Program-made: the position numbers and the translations under genes
Shown here: piece after piece, positions 15,584 through 24,434 of the stretch
How positions within the stretch are numbered: position 1 is the stretch's first letter
How the letters are laid out: every line of letters begins with the position of its first letter
The notes under the pieces: model-generated
Database searches by the model: none
The model's input: only the letters and a program-made list of their open reading frames with translations
What the model was told of the DNA's origin: nothing
Assembly: GCF_000333035.1 (NCBI RefSeq)
Contig: NZ_BANU01000028.1
Coordinates: forward strand, 1 to 64,000
Direction of reading: 5' to 3'
DNA from: Gordonia sihwensis NBRC 108236
Lineage (GTDB): Bacteria > Actinomycetota > Actinomycetes > Mycobacteriales > Mycobacteriaceae
DNA: 64,000 bases

Positions 15584-15913
15584 TCAGTGTCCGGAGCGCT
15601 TGTTGACGAGATCGTCGAACTTCTCCTTGGCCGTCTCGACCGCGCCGGTGACCTGCTCGCTGTTCGCGATCTCGGCCAGCTTTCCCTTCGCCGTCTCCAC
15701 CGCGCTCACGACGTGCTCGTTGCTCGCGATCTCGGACAGCTTGTCCTTGGCCGTCTCCACGGCGCCGGCGACGTGCTCGTTGGCGGCGAACTCGGTCAAC
15801 GCGGACTTCGCGTTCTCCACGGCACCGGTGACCTGCTCGCTGTTGGCGAATTCGTCGACCTTGCGCACCACCGTGTCGACGACCTCGGTGATCTTGTCGA
15901 TGGGATCGGACAT
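15584..15913 (-). CDS. Small protein made of four 20-residue helical repeats
   Basis: The 109-residue, highly charged protein has no signal or membrane segment. After a 20-residue N-terminus, residues about 25-104 are four tandem 20-residue repeats of the pattern (S/N)E(Q/H)V-x-x-AVE-x-AK-x-x-(L/F)-x-E(I/F)A, visible in the DNA as a 60-bp period with repeat starts near 15633, 15693, 15753 and 15813. The sequence is predicted to be almost wholly amphipathic helix, rich in Ala, Glu, Val and Lys, and resembles LEA-like or apolipoprotein-like stress or lipid-binding proteins. Function is unknown. It stands alone between tRNA-Ser and tadA. Confidence 0.8.
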   Translation of the reverse strand: MSDPIDKITEVVDTVVRKVDEFANSEQVTGAVENAKSALTEFAANEHVAGAVETAKDKLSEIASNEHVVSAVETAKGKLAEIANSEQVTGAVETAKEKFDDLVNKRSGH

Positions 15914-16016
15914 CTCATTCCCCTTCTCGCGATGTCTGCGCGGGCTGCGCCCACCTCCTCAATCTGCCACAGGCGCACGCGCGCGGCGAGAGCCCGGAAG
16001 CGAATTCAGGGATAGT

Positions 16017-16520
16017 TCAGGGCTGACCCCGACGGCCGGCGAAGAAGTCGCGGACCAGGGCGGCGCACTCGTCCTCACGGACCCCGCCGAGCACCTCCGG
16101 GCGGTGCAGCTGCCGCTCATCGCGCAGCACGTCCCAGAGTGACCCGACGGCGCCGGTCTTCGGCTCCCAGGCACCGAAGATCAGCCGCGAGACGCGCGAC
16201 AGTCCGATCGCGCCGGCGCACATCGTGCACGGCTCCACGGTGACGACCAGGGTGCAGCCCGACAGCCGCCATCCGTCGCCGTGGCGGGCGGTGGCCGCCC
16301 GCAGCGCCAGGATCTCGGCATGAGCGGTCGGATCGCCATCGGCTTCGCGGCGGTTGGCGGCACGGGCCAGCTCGCTCCCGTCCGGCCCGAAGACGACTGC
16401 CCCGATCGGGACGTCGCGGGAGTCCGCATCCCGTGCCGCTTCGAGTGCGGCGGACATCAGGGCCGCCGCGTCCCGGTCCACCGCTCCCCGATGCGGTCGC
16501 GGGCTGGGGTCCACCGGCAT
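16017..16520 (-). CDS. tadA: tRNA-specific adenosine deaminase
   Basis: The 167-residue zinc deaminase converts A34 to inosine in tRNA-Arg(ACG), a tRNA that is encoded in this window at 33528-33600. The active site is HAE (67-69), with proton-shuttle Glu69, and PCTMC (97-101) providing the Cys ligands. The N-terminal 20 residues are a variable extension. It follows its conserved partner gene by 8 bp on the same strand; the order TadA, partner, divergent TyrA matches Rv3752c-Rv3754 of M. tuberculosis, from memory. Confidence 0.92.
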   Translation of the reverse strand: MPVDPSPRPHRGAVDRDAAALMSAALEAARDADSRDVPIGAVVFGPDGSELARAANRREADGDPTAHAEILALRAATARHGDGWRLSGCTLVVTVEPCTMCAGAIGLSRVSRLIFGAWEPKTGAVGSLWDVLRDERQLHRPEVLGGVREDECAALVRDFFAGRRGQP

Positions 16521-16528
16521 GGACCCGG

Positions 16529-17050
16529 TCAGCGACCGAGCTTGTCGAGTTCCGCGGCGAGCTCGTCGGCGAAGCCGAGGCGCGCGGCGATCATGCCGAT
16601 CTGCTCGTCGGCGTACAGATCGGTGTCACCGACGATGATGCTGAGCACGGCGTCCGGCAGACCGAGGTCGGCCAGGATCGAGAGGTCGCCCTCCTCCCAC
16701 GGATCCACGTCGTCGAGCTCGTCGGGATCGATGTCGGGGATGTCGACGTGCAGCGCGTCGAGGGCGTCGGCGGCGATGTCGTACTCCACCGCGGCGGTGG
16801 CGTCCGAGAGGAGCACGTGGGCTCCGGCGGGAGCCGGCCGGACGATGAGGAAGAACTCGTCGTCCACGTCCAGGAGGCCGAACACGGCTCCGGTGGCCCG
16901 CAGTTCCCGCAGCTGCAGTTCGGCGTCGTCGAGACTGTCGAGAGCGGACGGCTTCAGCGTCGTGAGCTTCCACCCCGACTCCTCGCGGACGACCGCGACA
17001 GCGAATCCTTCGACCTCGTCGTATTCGCTCTGCGCACCGGGCTTCGCCAT
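16529..17050 (-). CDS. tRNA adenosine deaminase-associated protein (Rv3753c-like)
   Basis: From the ATG at 17050 the protein has 173 residues and is strongly acidic, with a DDE-rich middle (PDIDPDELDDVDPWEEGD). It has no membrane or signal sequence. It belongs to a group in Actinobacteria that is nearly always beside tadA, which is the only clue to function; the group name rests on that context, and no biochemical role is established. The two genes form an operon with an 8-bp gap. Confidence 0.8.
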   Translation of the reverse strand: MAKPGAQSEYDEVEGFAVAVVREESGWKLTTLKPSALDSLDDAELQLRELRATGAVFGLLDVDDEFFLIVRPAPAGAHVLLSDATAAVEYDIAADALDALHVDIPDIDPDELDDVDPWEEGDLSILADLGLPDAVLSIIVGDTDLYADEQIGMIAARLGFADELAAELDKLGR

Positions 17051-17119
17051 GACCGCCACCGTAGTCGGTTTTCGGGACTCTCCCAAGTCGAACCGACCCC
17101 GATGTGCCACGCTGGAACC

Positions 17120-18073
17120 GTGTCTGCTGCACCGTCTCGCCCCGTCTGCATCCTCGGTCTCGGCCTCATCGGCGGGTCCCTGCTCCGCCGCCTCTCCGAC
17201 ACGGGCGGTCCCGCGTTCGGCTACAACCGCTCGGCGGGCACCGTCGAGGCCGCGGTGGCCGACGGCTACGACGCCTCCACGGACCTGTCCGCGGTCCTCG
17301 AGCGCGCCCGGAACGACGACGCGATCGTCGTTCTGGCGACTCCCTTCACCGCACTCGAACCGATGATCACCTCGGTCCGGGACCTGGCGCCGGACTGTCT
17401 TCTCACCGATGTGGTGAGCGTGAAGGAGCAGGTCTCCGACCTCGTCCGACGGCTCCATCCGCGGGCCCGGTACGTCGGCGGGCATCCGATGACCGGCACC
17501 ACCGAGTCGGGTTGGCCGGCCACCGACCCGGCGCTCTTCGAGGGCGCGATGTGGATGGTCGCGACGCACGACGACACCGTCGCCGACGACTGGCTCGACG
17601 TCGCGGGGATCGCCCTGGCCGCAGGCTCGTACGTGGTGCCCGCCGCGGACGACGCGCACGACCGCGCGGCGGCGGCGATCTCCCACAACCCGCATCTGAC
17701 CGCCGCGGTGACCGCTACGGTCGGCGCGGGTGAGAGCGACCTCGCGCTCCGGCTGGCCGCAGGCAGCTTCCGGGACGGCACTCGGGTGGCGGGTACCGCC
17801 CCCGACCTGCAGCGGGCGATGCTCGAAGCCAACTCGGTGGCCCTGCTCAACACGCTGAGCGAGACGATCGACCGGTTGATCACCGCGCGCGACGCACTGC
17901 GCGAGCACGGCGACGTCGCGGTGATCGTCGACGACGGCCACCGCGCGCGGCGCAAGTACGAGCGGATCGCCGGATCGCCGCCGGAGCCGATCACCGGCGT
18001 CCGGATCGGCGATGCCCGGTGGCAGGAGGAGCTGCGCAGGCAGGCCCACCTGGCCCGGGTGTGGATGGGCTGA
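17120..18073 (+). CDS. tyrA: Prephenate dehydrogenase
   Basis: Starting at GTG 17120, the 317-residue protein catalyses oxidative decarboxylation of prephenate to 4-hydroxyphenylpyruvate in tyrosine synthesis. The N-terminal Rossmann motif is ILGLGLIGGSLL (11-22), and the family motif HPMTGTTESGW, with the catalytic His region, follows in the middle. The C-terminal part is the all-helical dimerisation domain. It is divergent from the tadA pair. The aromatic aminotransferase that could finish the pathway is at 33865. Confidence 0.9.
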   Translation: MSAAPSRPVCILGLGLIGGSLLRRLSDTGGPAFGYNRSAGTVEAAVADGYDASTDLSAVLERARNDDAIVVLATPFTALEPMITSVRDLAPDCLLTDVVSVKEQVSDLVRRLHPRARYVGGHPMTGTTESGWPATDPALFEGAMWMVATHDDTVADDWLDVAGIALAAGSYVVPAADDAHDRAAAAISHNPHLTAAVTATVGAGESDLALRLAAGSFRDGTRVAGTAPDLQRAMLEANSVALLNTLSETIDRLITARDALREHGDVAVIVDDGHRARRKYERIAGSPPEPITGVRIGDARWQEELRRQAHLARVWMG

Positions 18074-18083
18074 GCGGCCCGGA

Positions 18084-18680
18084 TCAGATCAGCGTCGCGA
18101 TACCCGCGTAGTCGCGCACGATGCCTGCGTCGTCGACCGTCAGATCGCGACGTCCCTTGGGACCGATCACCGTGACGCGGCCTTCCGGGCCGCCGACGTA
18201 GCTCTTCTGCACCGAGTCGATCTCACAGTCGGGCAGCCGGAGCCTGACGACCGGGACGTCGTCGCGGCGGACGCCGTCGGCGATCCCGAAGCGCCGGATC
18301 GGCAGTCCCTTGAAGAAGGGCGAGAGCTCCAAGTCGATCATCTCGGCCCCGTCGAAGTCGCTGCGCACGGTGCTGGTCGGCGACTGGACCATCCAACGAC
18401 CGTCCATGTCACGGCTGATGTCGAGCGAGCTCTCGCCGCCGGCGCGCAGCAGGCGCACCGACAGCCGCCGCGTCACCCCGCTGTCGTTGGTGACGAGTTC
18501 GTACGATGCGGAGTAGGCCTCGGTGGTGTCGGTGGCGGCGGCCACGATGCGGCCGTACGCGCGGACCCGGGCACCGCTCAGATTCAGCCGCACTTGCTCG
18601 AACCGATCGCCGTCGGCGCTACGCCAGGTCAGCATCGCTTTCACGCCGGCATCGGCGGACGACGCGTCGAAGGAAGTCAT
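18084..18680 (-). CDS. Putative glycolipid-binding protein (DUF1089, Rv3755c-like)
   Basis: The 198-residue protein lacks signal peptide and membrane segments. It is predominantly beta-strand, with the conserved run YGRIVAA, YELVTNDSGVTRRL, DGRWMV, DIDLE-like MIDLELSPFFKGLPIRR and VVRLRLPD that define the DUF1089 (glycolipid-binding) family. The structural family has a spiral beta-roll with a cavity proposed to hold lipid; the ligand is unknown. It converges on tyrA, as Rv3755c does on Rv3754 in mycobacteria. Confidence 0.8.
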   Translation of the reverse strand: MTSFDASSADAGVKAMLTWRSADGDRFEQVRLNLSGARVRAYGRIVAAATDTTEAYSASYELVTNDSGVTRRLSVRLLRAGGESSLDISRDMDGRWMVQSPTSTVRSDFDGAEMIDLELSPFFKGLPIRRFGIADGVRRDDVPVVRLRLPDCEIDSVQKSYVGGPEGRVTVIGPKGRRDLTVDDAGIVRDYAGIATLI

Positions 18681-18695
18681 TCTCTAACGGTAGCG

Positions 18696-19388
18696 TCATC
18701 CCTCGTATCGACAGGTGAGCATGCCCGAAGACTGCGCGTCCTGCGTCGTCTGACGGTCGACCACCTTGCCGTCGACCGTGATGCTGCACGATGCCGGATC
18801 GGTGTCCGAGAGGATCACGCTGACCCGCAGCAGCGCGTTCTGGCTGCCGCGCACGGTGTGCCGCCACGTGCCGCCGGCGTTGCGTTCGATCTTCACCGAC
18901 GTGTCGTCGACGTACAGGATGGTCGCGCGCCCGGAGTCGACCTGGTACTCCACCGTCGCGGCGCCGGAGTGGACCGGCGGCTGCGCGCTGTCGGGATCGC
19001 GCGGCACCGACTGTTCGGGTTGGTCGGGCAGGCCCTGCAGATAGGGATCGTCGGTCGACTGCGCGGCGGGCGGATCGGCTCGCCGCACCGGGCCGTCGTC
19101 GCCGGTCGGAAACATCCGGAAGGCGAGCGCCAGGCACAGCACCCCGACGGCGACGACGGCGACGCCGACGGCGAGACCGCGACGTCGATCCGGAGGTGGC
19201 TGCGGCGCGGGCGCGGGTGGGGTGGGATCGGGCGGCGCGGCCGCGGGCTGCGGCCCGGCGAGAGCGCGTTCCCGGTCGTCGTAGGTGAACAACGGAGCGC
19301 CGTGCTCGCTGTAGCCGAGCGGTGGGTACGACTGCCCGGGAGCCAGCGGCGGCCGGTATCCCGGCGCCGGCTGCGATGACCGGTCCAC
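18696..19388 (-). CDS. MmpS-like membrane protein with long proline-rich N-terminus
   Basis: The 230-residue protein has a cytoplasmic Pro/Ala-rich N-terminus of about 70 residues (PDPTPPAPAPQPPPDRRR), one transmembrane helix (about 71-90), a polar spacer, and a C-terminal MmpS-type domain (about 145-230) with VEYQVDSG, TWRHTVRG and paired Cys (SCSITVDG, LTCRYEG). It is the second MmpS-like protein here (the other is at 6326) and again has no MmpL partner nearby. The Pro-rich cytoplasmic arm is unusual for MmpS. Confidence 0.65.
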   Translation of the reverse strand: MDRSSQPAPGYRPPLAPGQSYPPLGYSEHGAPLFTYDDRERALAGPQPAAAPPDPTPPAPAPQPPPDRRRGLAVGVAVVAVGVLCLALAFRMFPTGDDGPVRRADPPAAQSTDDPYLQGLPDQPEQSVPRDPDSAQPPVHSGAATVEYQVDSGRATILYVDDTSVKIERNAGGTWRHTVRGSQNALLRVSVILSDTDPASCSITVDGKVVDRQTTQDAQSSGMLTCRYEG

Positions 19389-19454
19389 GGCGGCTCCTCC
19401 CGACGACGTCCTCCCTTCGATGGTGCCAGAGGCGACGGCCCGGGCACGCCGACG

Positions 19455-19482
19455 GCCCGGATCCCCGATCGAGAATCCGGGC
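19455..19482 (-). terminator. Hairpin downstream of catC
   Basis: GCCCGGAT (19455-19462) pairs with ATCCGGGC (19475-19482) around a 12-base loop, just past the catC stop on the minus strand. It is a plausible terminator of the cat operon; there is no T-tract. Confidence 0.5.
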
Positions 19483-19499
19483 AGTCGCGGCCGGATCGG

Positions 19500-19781
19500 T
19501 CAGGCCTTGACGTCGGACGGATGCGTCGCCAGCGGAGTCACCGTGATGTCCATGTACGGGAACAGCGGCAGCCCCGACAGGATCTCGTGCAACTCGTCGT
19601 TCGACTCGACGTCGAAGATCGAGTAATTGGAGTACTCGCCGACGATGCGCCAGATCTGCGGCCACTTGCCCGACCGCTGAAGCTCCTGCGAGTACGCCTT
19701 CTCCCGCGCGACGGTCTCCTCACGGACCGTCAGGTCCATGTCGTGCGGAATCCGCACATCCATCCGGACGTGGAACAGCAT
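19500..19781 (-). CDS. catC: Muconolactone delta-isomerase
   Basis: The 93-residue protein has the full length of CatC and the family pattern MLFHVRMDVRIPHDM, then REKAYSQELQRSGKWPQIWRI and FPYMDITVTPLA. CatC is a ferredoxin-fold decamer that isomerises (+)-muconolactone to beta-ketoadipate enol-lactone, the substrate of PcaD encoded at 30440. It starts 4 bp after the catA stop and is the last gene of the cat operon. Confidence 0.95.
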   Translation of the reverse strand: MLFHVRMDVRIPHDMDLTVREETVAREKAYSQELQRSGKWPQIWRIVGEYSNYSIFDVESNDELHEILSGLPLFPYMDITVTPLATHPSDVKA

Positions 19782-19785
19782 CGGC

Positions 19786-20643
19786 TCAGCCCTCCACCGG
19801 ATCGAGCACGAAGCCGTAATCGATCGTGTAGCCGCCGTGACCGTCCGGCTTCGGGTCGAGAATCAGTTCCGGCTTCACGGCGTCGGCGATGTCGTCGCCG
19901 TTGTGCGGATCGCCCGGGAAGTACAGCTGGGCGGTCAGCAGTTCGTGCCCCGGAGCCGAGACCTTGACGTGCAGGTGAGCCGGGCGCCACGCGTGCCAGC
20001 CGGCGGCGGCGATCAGCTTGCCGCACGAGCCGTCCGTCGGGATCTGGTAGGGGGCGGGACGGATCGTGGTGATCTTGAACTTGCCGTCGGGGCCGGTCGA
20101 GAAGGTGCCGCGCAGATTCCACTCCGGGATGCCCGGGGCGAACTGCGAGTAGTAGCCGTCGGCGTCGGCGTGCCACAGCTCCACCTTGCCCTGCAGCGGG
20201 GTGCCGTCGGTGGAGGTGATCTGCGCCTCCCAGACCAGCGGATCGCCCGCCTCGCCGTCGCGCATCGGGATGGTGCCCTCGGCGCCCTGCTCGGGCGCAT
20301 CCGGGACGTAGTACGGCCCTTCGATCGAGCCCTTGTTGCCATGGCGGTGCGCGGTGTTGACGTCCTCGACGACGTGCTCCACCCACACGTCCAGGAACAG
20401 CGGCCACTCGCCGTCGAGGCCCACCTGGATCATCCACGCCTTGAGGGCGTTGTACTCGTCGTAGGTGACCTGGTTGTCGCGGATCGTCTGGTGGACCCCG
20501 GCCAGCACCTGGCGGGCGAGCTTGTCGACGCGCTCGGGGCTGACGTTCTTGACGGCGTCGTACGGCGACTTGTCCTGCTGGAAGCGCTCGGTGGCGGATG
20601 CGCCTGACGCCGCGGCGGACGGGCTGTGCTCGGTGGTGGTCAT
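19786..20643 (-). CDS. catA: Catechol 1,2-dioxygenase
   Basis: The 285-residue intradiol dioxygenase opens catechol to cis,cis-muconate using non-heme Fe(III). Ligands are visible as Tyr165 (GYYSQF), Tyr199 (PAPYQIP), His223 and His225 (RPAHLHVK). The N-terminal helical dimerisation domain (about 20-110) has the usual EGPYYVP boundary. It is the central gene of catR-catB-catA-catC. Confidence 0.95.
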   Translation of the reverse strand: MTTTEHSPSAAASGASATERFQQDKSPYDAVKNVSPERVDKLARQVLAGVHQTIRDNQVTYDEYNALKAWMIQVGLDGEWPLFLDVWVEHVVEDVNTAHRHGNKGSIEGPYYVPDAPEQGAEGTIPMRDGEAGDPLVWEAQITSTDGTPLQGKVELWHADADGYYSQFAPGIPEWNLRGTFSTGPDGKFKITTIRPAPYQIPTDGSCGKLIAAAGWHAWRPAHLHVKVSAPGHELLTAQLYFPGDPHNGDDIADAVKPELILDPKPDGHGGYTIDYGFVLDPVEG

Positions 20644-20701
20644 GACTGTCTCCTTTGATCTTCAGTTCGTCGTCTCGCCCATGGGCTGTGCGAGGAGTCG
20701 T

Positions 20702-21805
20702 TCACTTGTCGGTGCGGTAGCGGTCGAGTTTGTCGGGGTCGATGTCGATTCCGAGTCCGGCGCGGGATGAGGTCTGCAGGCAGCCGTCACGGATCTGGAG
20801 CGGTTCGGCGAGCAGGTCGTCGCTCATGTCGAGGAAGTTCGACAGTTCGCCCGCATAGCGCGAGGTCGCTTCGAACGCCGCACCGAAGGCCAGCGCGCAG
20901 GCCGTGCCTATCTGGCCGTCGATCTGATTGCCCATCACCATCTCCAGGCCGAGGCCCTCCGCCAGGTGATGCACACGCCGCGACTGCGTGAATCCGGTGC
21001 GGGCGGTCTTGATGTTGATCGCCGTGGCCGATCCCGCGAGGATCTCGCGAGTCACGTCGGCCGGCGTGGGCACCGATTCGTCCGCGATGAACGGGATGTC
21101 GAGCTTGCCGACCAGCCAGCGACGCCCGAGGACGTCGTCGGCGGGGCAGAGTTCCTCGGCGAACAGCAGGTCGAGGTCGGCCATCTCCTTCATGGCGCGG
21201 GCCGATTCGGCGGCGGTCCAGCCGCGATTGCCGTCGATGTACAGCTCGACGCTGTCGCCGAAGTGTTCGCGCAGCGCCCGGACGACGGCGATGTCGAGCT
21301 CGGCCGGGCGCCGCCCGACCTTCACCTTGAACGTCGAGATACCGTGCCGCTCGCGCACCTTCTGAGCTTCGGCGACCATCTTCGCCGGGTCGTCGAAGCC
21401 GAGCATGTGGCTCACCCGCATGCGGTCGGTGTATCCGCCGAGAAGTTCGGAGACCGGCTGCCCGAGGGTCTTGCCCAAGGCGTCCCACAGGGCCATGTCG
21501 ATCGCCGACTTGGCGGTGGGATTGCCGACGGTCCGTGCCAGCCTCGCCCCCACCTGTTCGCGTTCGAGCAGGGTGAGACCGTGCAGTTGTTCGGCGAAGA
21601 CGTCCTCGATGACGGCGACGATGCCGCGCTGGGTCTCACCGTAGGTGTAGGGCCGCGGCGGCGCCTCGGCGACGCCGATCACCCCGTCGTCGGTGTGCAC
21701 GCGGACCAGGACGTGCTCGGCCGCGTGCACCTCGCCCGAGGCGAAGTGAAGGGGTTTGAGGTAGGGAATCGAGAAGGGAATCGATTCCACCCGGGTGATC
21801 TTCAA
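20702..21805 (-). CDS. catB: Muconate cycloisomerase
   Basis: The 367-residue enolase-superfamily enzyme starts at TTG 21805; the Shine-Dalgarno GGGAGAGA lies just upstream and the TTG overlaps the catR stop (TTGA). Catalytic residues are visible: Lys160 and Lys162 in TFKVKVG, the metal ligands Asp191 (IDGN), Glu217 (FAEEL) and Asp242 (IADES), and Lys266 (INIKTART). It converts cis,cis-muconate to (+)-muconolactone. No chloromuconate-specific evidence was noted. Confidence 0.93.
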   Translation of the reverse strand: MKITRVESIPFSIPYLKPLHFASGEVHAAEHVLVRVHTDDGVIGVAEAPPRPYTYGETQRGIVAVIEDVFAEQLHGLTLLEREQVGARLARTVGNPTAKSAIDMALWDALGKTLGQPVSELLGGYTDRMRVSHMLGFDDPAKMVAEAQKVRERHGISTFKVKVGRRPAELDIAVVRALREHFGDSVELYIDGNRGWTAAESARAMKEMADLDLLFAEELCPADDVLGRRWLVGKLDIPFIADESVPTPADVTREILAGSATAINIKTARTGFTQSRRVHHLAEGLGLEMVMGNQIDGQIGTACALAFGAAFEATSRYAGELSNFLDMSDDLLAEPLQIRDGCLQTSSRAGLGIDIDPDKLDRYRTDK

Positions 21806-22725
21806 CGTATCTCTCCCATCGAGGAGTCCAGGGCCCGCGCGGACGCGGACGCGAATGCAGCGGCGGCGACGGCGGCCACGGCGTCGACCACCGGGTTGTC
21901 GTCGCCCGCGCGCCGGGCGAGAGCCACCGGCATGGTTCCGGTGTCGGGCAGGTCGCGCACCACGACGTTCTCCAGCGGCAGTGCGCGGACGGAGGCGGGC
22001 AGCAGGGCCACGCCGAGTCCGGCGGCGACCAGCGCCAGGAGCACCGGGGTACCGGAGGCGTCGTGGGCGCGGTGCGGGACGAAGCCCGCGGTGCGGCAGG
22101 TGCGGACGGCGGCCTCGTTGACCGCCGAGTCGCGGCTGTCGTACATGACGAACGATTCGCTGCGCAGATCGTCCACCGAGACCACCGGTTCCACCGCGAG
22201 ACGGTGGTCGGAGGCGACCGCCAGGACGAGTGGCTCCACGTCGATCGTCCGGACCTCGATCCCCTCTCCGACCACCGGCGGCCGGAGTACGCCGAGGTCG
22301 ATGGCGCCGTCGCGGAGCCGATCGCACTGGTCGGGGGTCAGCAGATCGGAGACGATCCGCAACTCCACGTGCGGCAGTTCGCTGCGGACGGCCCGGGCGA
22401 TGCGCGGCAGATGCGAGAACACGGCGATGCCGGTGAGTCCCAGGCGGACCACACCGCTGCGGCCGGCCGCGACGCGCTGCACGCCGTCGACGGCCGCGTC
22501 GATGCCCACCAGAATCCGGTCCACCTCGCCCTTGAGGAACTCACCCGCCGCGGTCAGCGTCACCTGACGGGTGGTGCGGGCGAACAGCGAGACCCCCAGC
22601 TCGGCCTCCAGTTGGCGGATCGCGTACGACAACGCCGGCTGCGCGATGTGCAACCGGTCCGCCGCCCGCCCGAAATGACAGGTGTCGGCGACGGCGGCGA
22701 AATATCGCAGATGCCGTAGCTCCAT
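21802..22725 (-). CDS. catR: LysR-family regulator of the cat/ben genes
   Basis: The 307-residue LysR protein has the N-terminal winged helix (MELRHLRYFAAVADTCHFGRAADRL, residues 1-25, continuing to about 65) and an effector-binding domain of CatR/BenM type, which normally senses cis,cis-muconate. Unusually for this regulator class it is the first gene of the operon it probably controls, with its stop codon overlapping the catB start, rather than being divergent from catB; it is instead divergent from benA. The gene name is by context. Confidence 0.8.
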   Translation of the reverse strand: MELRHLRYFAAVADTCHFGRAADRLHIAQPALSYAIRQLEAELGVSLFARTTRQVTLTAAGEFLKGEVDRILVGIDAAVDGVQRVAAGRSGVVRLGLTGIAVFSHLPRIARAVRSELPHVELRIVSDLLTPDQCDRLRDGAIDLGVLRPPVVGEGIEVRTIDVEPLVLAVASDHRLAVEPVVSVDDLRSESFVMYDSRDSAVNEAAVRTCRTAGFVPHRAHDASGTPVLLALVAAGLGVALLPASVRALPLENVVVRDLPDTGTMPVALARRAGDDNPVVDAVAAVAAAAFASASARALDSSMGEIR

Positions 22726-22971
22726 GTCGCGCTCCTGTCGGTGTGTCGATTCACCGGCCGGGACGCATCGTCATAGTCGCCCCGCTGTGTGATCCGGATC
22801 ATCCGTACGACCACGGTAAGCAGAAGATCCATACGACACCAGGACTCATTTTCGCCTTATTGATCTCTCCTGTTTATGAATCGACGCCTGGGTCAACACT
22901 GGGGTTTCTACTGGTGTGAGCGCCATCACGAAATGGGACCGTCGACGGACCACGCACACAGGAGGTTCTCA
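22726..22971. promoter_or_regulatory. Divergent catR / benA control region
   Basis: This 246-bp gap separates the leftward cat genes and the rightward ben genes. It contains the palindrome GATCCGGATC near 22791, two similar direct elements CCGTACGACCAC and CCATACGACACC about 30 bp apart (near 22803 and 22831), and an AT-rich stretch near 22850-22880 suitable for a promoter. GTCGATTCA (22745-22753) recurs inverted at 22877-22885. A very good AGGAGG (22960-22965) precedes the benA start by six bases. Confidence 0.55.
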
Positions 22972-24390
22972 ATGACTGCGACCAGTTCTCGCCCCAGCGC
23001 GTCGATTCCCGGTACGGCGATCACCGCGGACACCCGCGAGCACGTCCGCGAAGTACTCCGGGACGCCGTCATCGACGACCGCGAGGCCGGGGTGTTCCGC
23101 GCCAACCGCCGGATCTTCACCGACGAGGACATCTTCGAACTGGAGATGCGGCACATCTTCGAGGGGAACTGGATCTACCTCGCGCACGAGAGCCAGGTCG
23201 CGAACCCGGGCGACTACTTCACCACTTACATCGGCCGCCAGCCGGTGGTCATCACCCACGGCCGCGACGGCGAACTCAACTGCCTGATCAACGCCTGCGC
23301 GCACCGCGGAGCGATGATCTGCCGCCGCAAGACCGACAACCGGATGACGCTCACCTGCCCGTTCCACGGCTGGACCTTCCGCAACGACGGCACCCTGCTC
23401 AAGGTGAAGGACCCCGACGGCGCCGGATACCCGTCCACCTTCGACTGCGAGGGATCGCACAACCTCACCAAGGTCGCGCGGTTCGACAGCTATCGCGGGT
23501 TCCTCTTCGGCAGCCTCAACGCCGACGTCCTCCCGCTCGAGGAACACCTGGGCGACACCCGCCGGGTGATCGACATGCTCGTCGACCAGTCGCCTGACGG
23601 CCTGGAGGTGCTGCGCGGCGCGTCGACCTACACCTACGACGGCAACTGGAAGGTCCAGGCGGAGAACGGCGCCGACGGCTACCACGTGACCGCGACGCAC
23701 TGGAACTACGCCGCCACCACCTCCCGGCGCACCACCGGGGAGTCGAAGAACGACGCGAAGGTGCTCGACGCCGGCGGATGGGGCAAGTCCGGCGGCGGCT
23801 ACTGGTCGTACCCGCACGGTCACCTGTGCCTGTGGACCTGGGCGGCCAACCCGCAGGACCGGCCGCTGTGGGACCGGATGGACGAACTCAAGGCCCAGTT
23901 CGGCGAGGCCAAGGGCGAGTTCATGGTGAAGGGCTCACGCAATCTGTGCCTGTATCCGAATGTCTACCTGATGGACCAGTTCTCCACCCAGATCCGGCAC
24001 TTCCGCCCGATCGCACCGGACAAGACCGAGGTCACGATCTACTGCATCGCGCCGAAGGGTGAGAGCGACGCCGCCCGTGCCCACCGCATCCGCCAGTACG
24101 AGGACTTCTTCAACGCGTCGGGAATGGCGACGCCGGACGACCTCGAGGAGTTCCGGTCGTGTCAGCTGACCTTCCGCGCGACCGCCGCGCCCTGGAACGA
24201 CATGAGCCGCGGCGCCGAGCATTGGCTCACCGGTCCGGACGAGGTCGCCACCGCGCTCGACATGCCGAACGTGATCTCCGCCGGCCTGAAGAACGAGGAC
24301 GAGGGGCTCTACCCCGTGCAGCACGGCTACTGGCTCGAGACCATGCGCCGCGCCGTCGACGCCGAGGACGTCGAGACCGCCGTCGGCTGA
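22972..24390 (+). CDS. benA: Benzoate 1,2-dioxygenase, large (alpha) subunit
   Basis: The 472-residue protein is the catalytic subunit that dihydroxylates benzoate to the 1,2-cis-diol acid. The Rieske [2Fe-2S] motif is C109-x-H111 and C129-x2-H132 (CAHRGA and CPFHGW). The mononuclear iron site is [13 protein letters not shown] with bridging Asp235 and ligands His238 and His243. The start is fixed by AGGAGG six bases upstream. It heads benA-benB-benCD. Confidence 0.95.
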   Translation: MTATSSRPSASIPGTAITADTREHVREVLRDAVIDDREAGVFRANRRIFTDEDIFELEMRHIFEGNWIYLAHESQVANPGDYFTTYIGRQPVVITHGRDGELNCLINACAHRGAMICRRKTDNRMTLTCPFHGWTFRNDGTLLKVKDPDGAGYPSTFDCEGSHNLTKVARFDSYRGFLFGSLNADVLPLEEHLGDTRRVIDMLVDQSPDGLEVLRGASTYTYDGNWKVQAENGADGYHVTATHWNYAATTSRRTTGESKNDAKVLDAGGWGKSGGGYWSYPHGHLCLWTWAANPQDRPLWDRMDELKAQFGEAKGEFMVKGSRNLCLYPNVYLMDQFSTQIRHFRPIAPDKTEVTIYCIAPKGESDAARAHRIRQYEDFFNASGMATPDDLEEFRSCQLTFRATAAPWNDMSRGAEHWLTGPDEVATALDMPNVISAGLKNEDEGLYPVQHGYWLETMRRAVDAEDVETAVG

Positions 24391-24434
24391 GCGCGATCGG
24401 ACCACCACTTCGTACCCGAGATCGGACAGGACTC

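Noticed and set aside
22745..22885. GTCGATTCA / TGAATCGAC inverted repeat 123 bp apart as a looping operator
   Set aside because: Only nine bases long and widely spaced; could easily be chance, so it is mentioned only within the control region.
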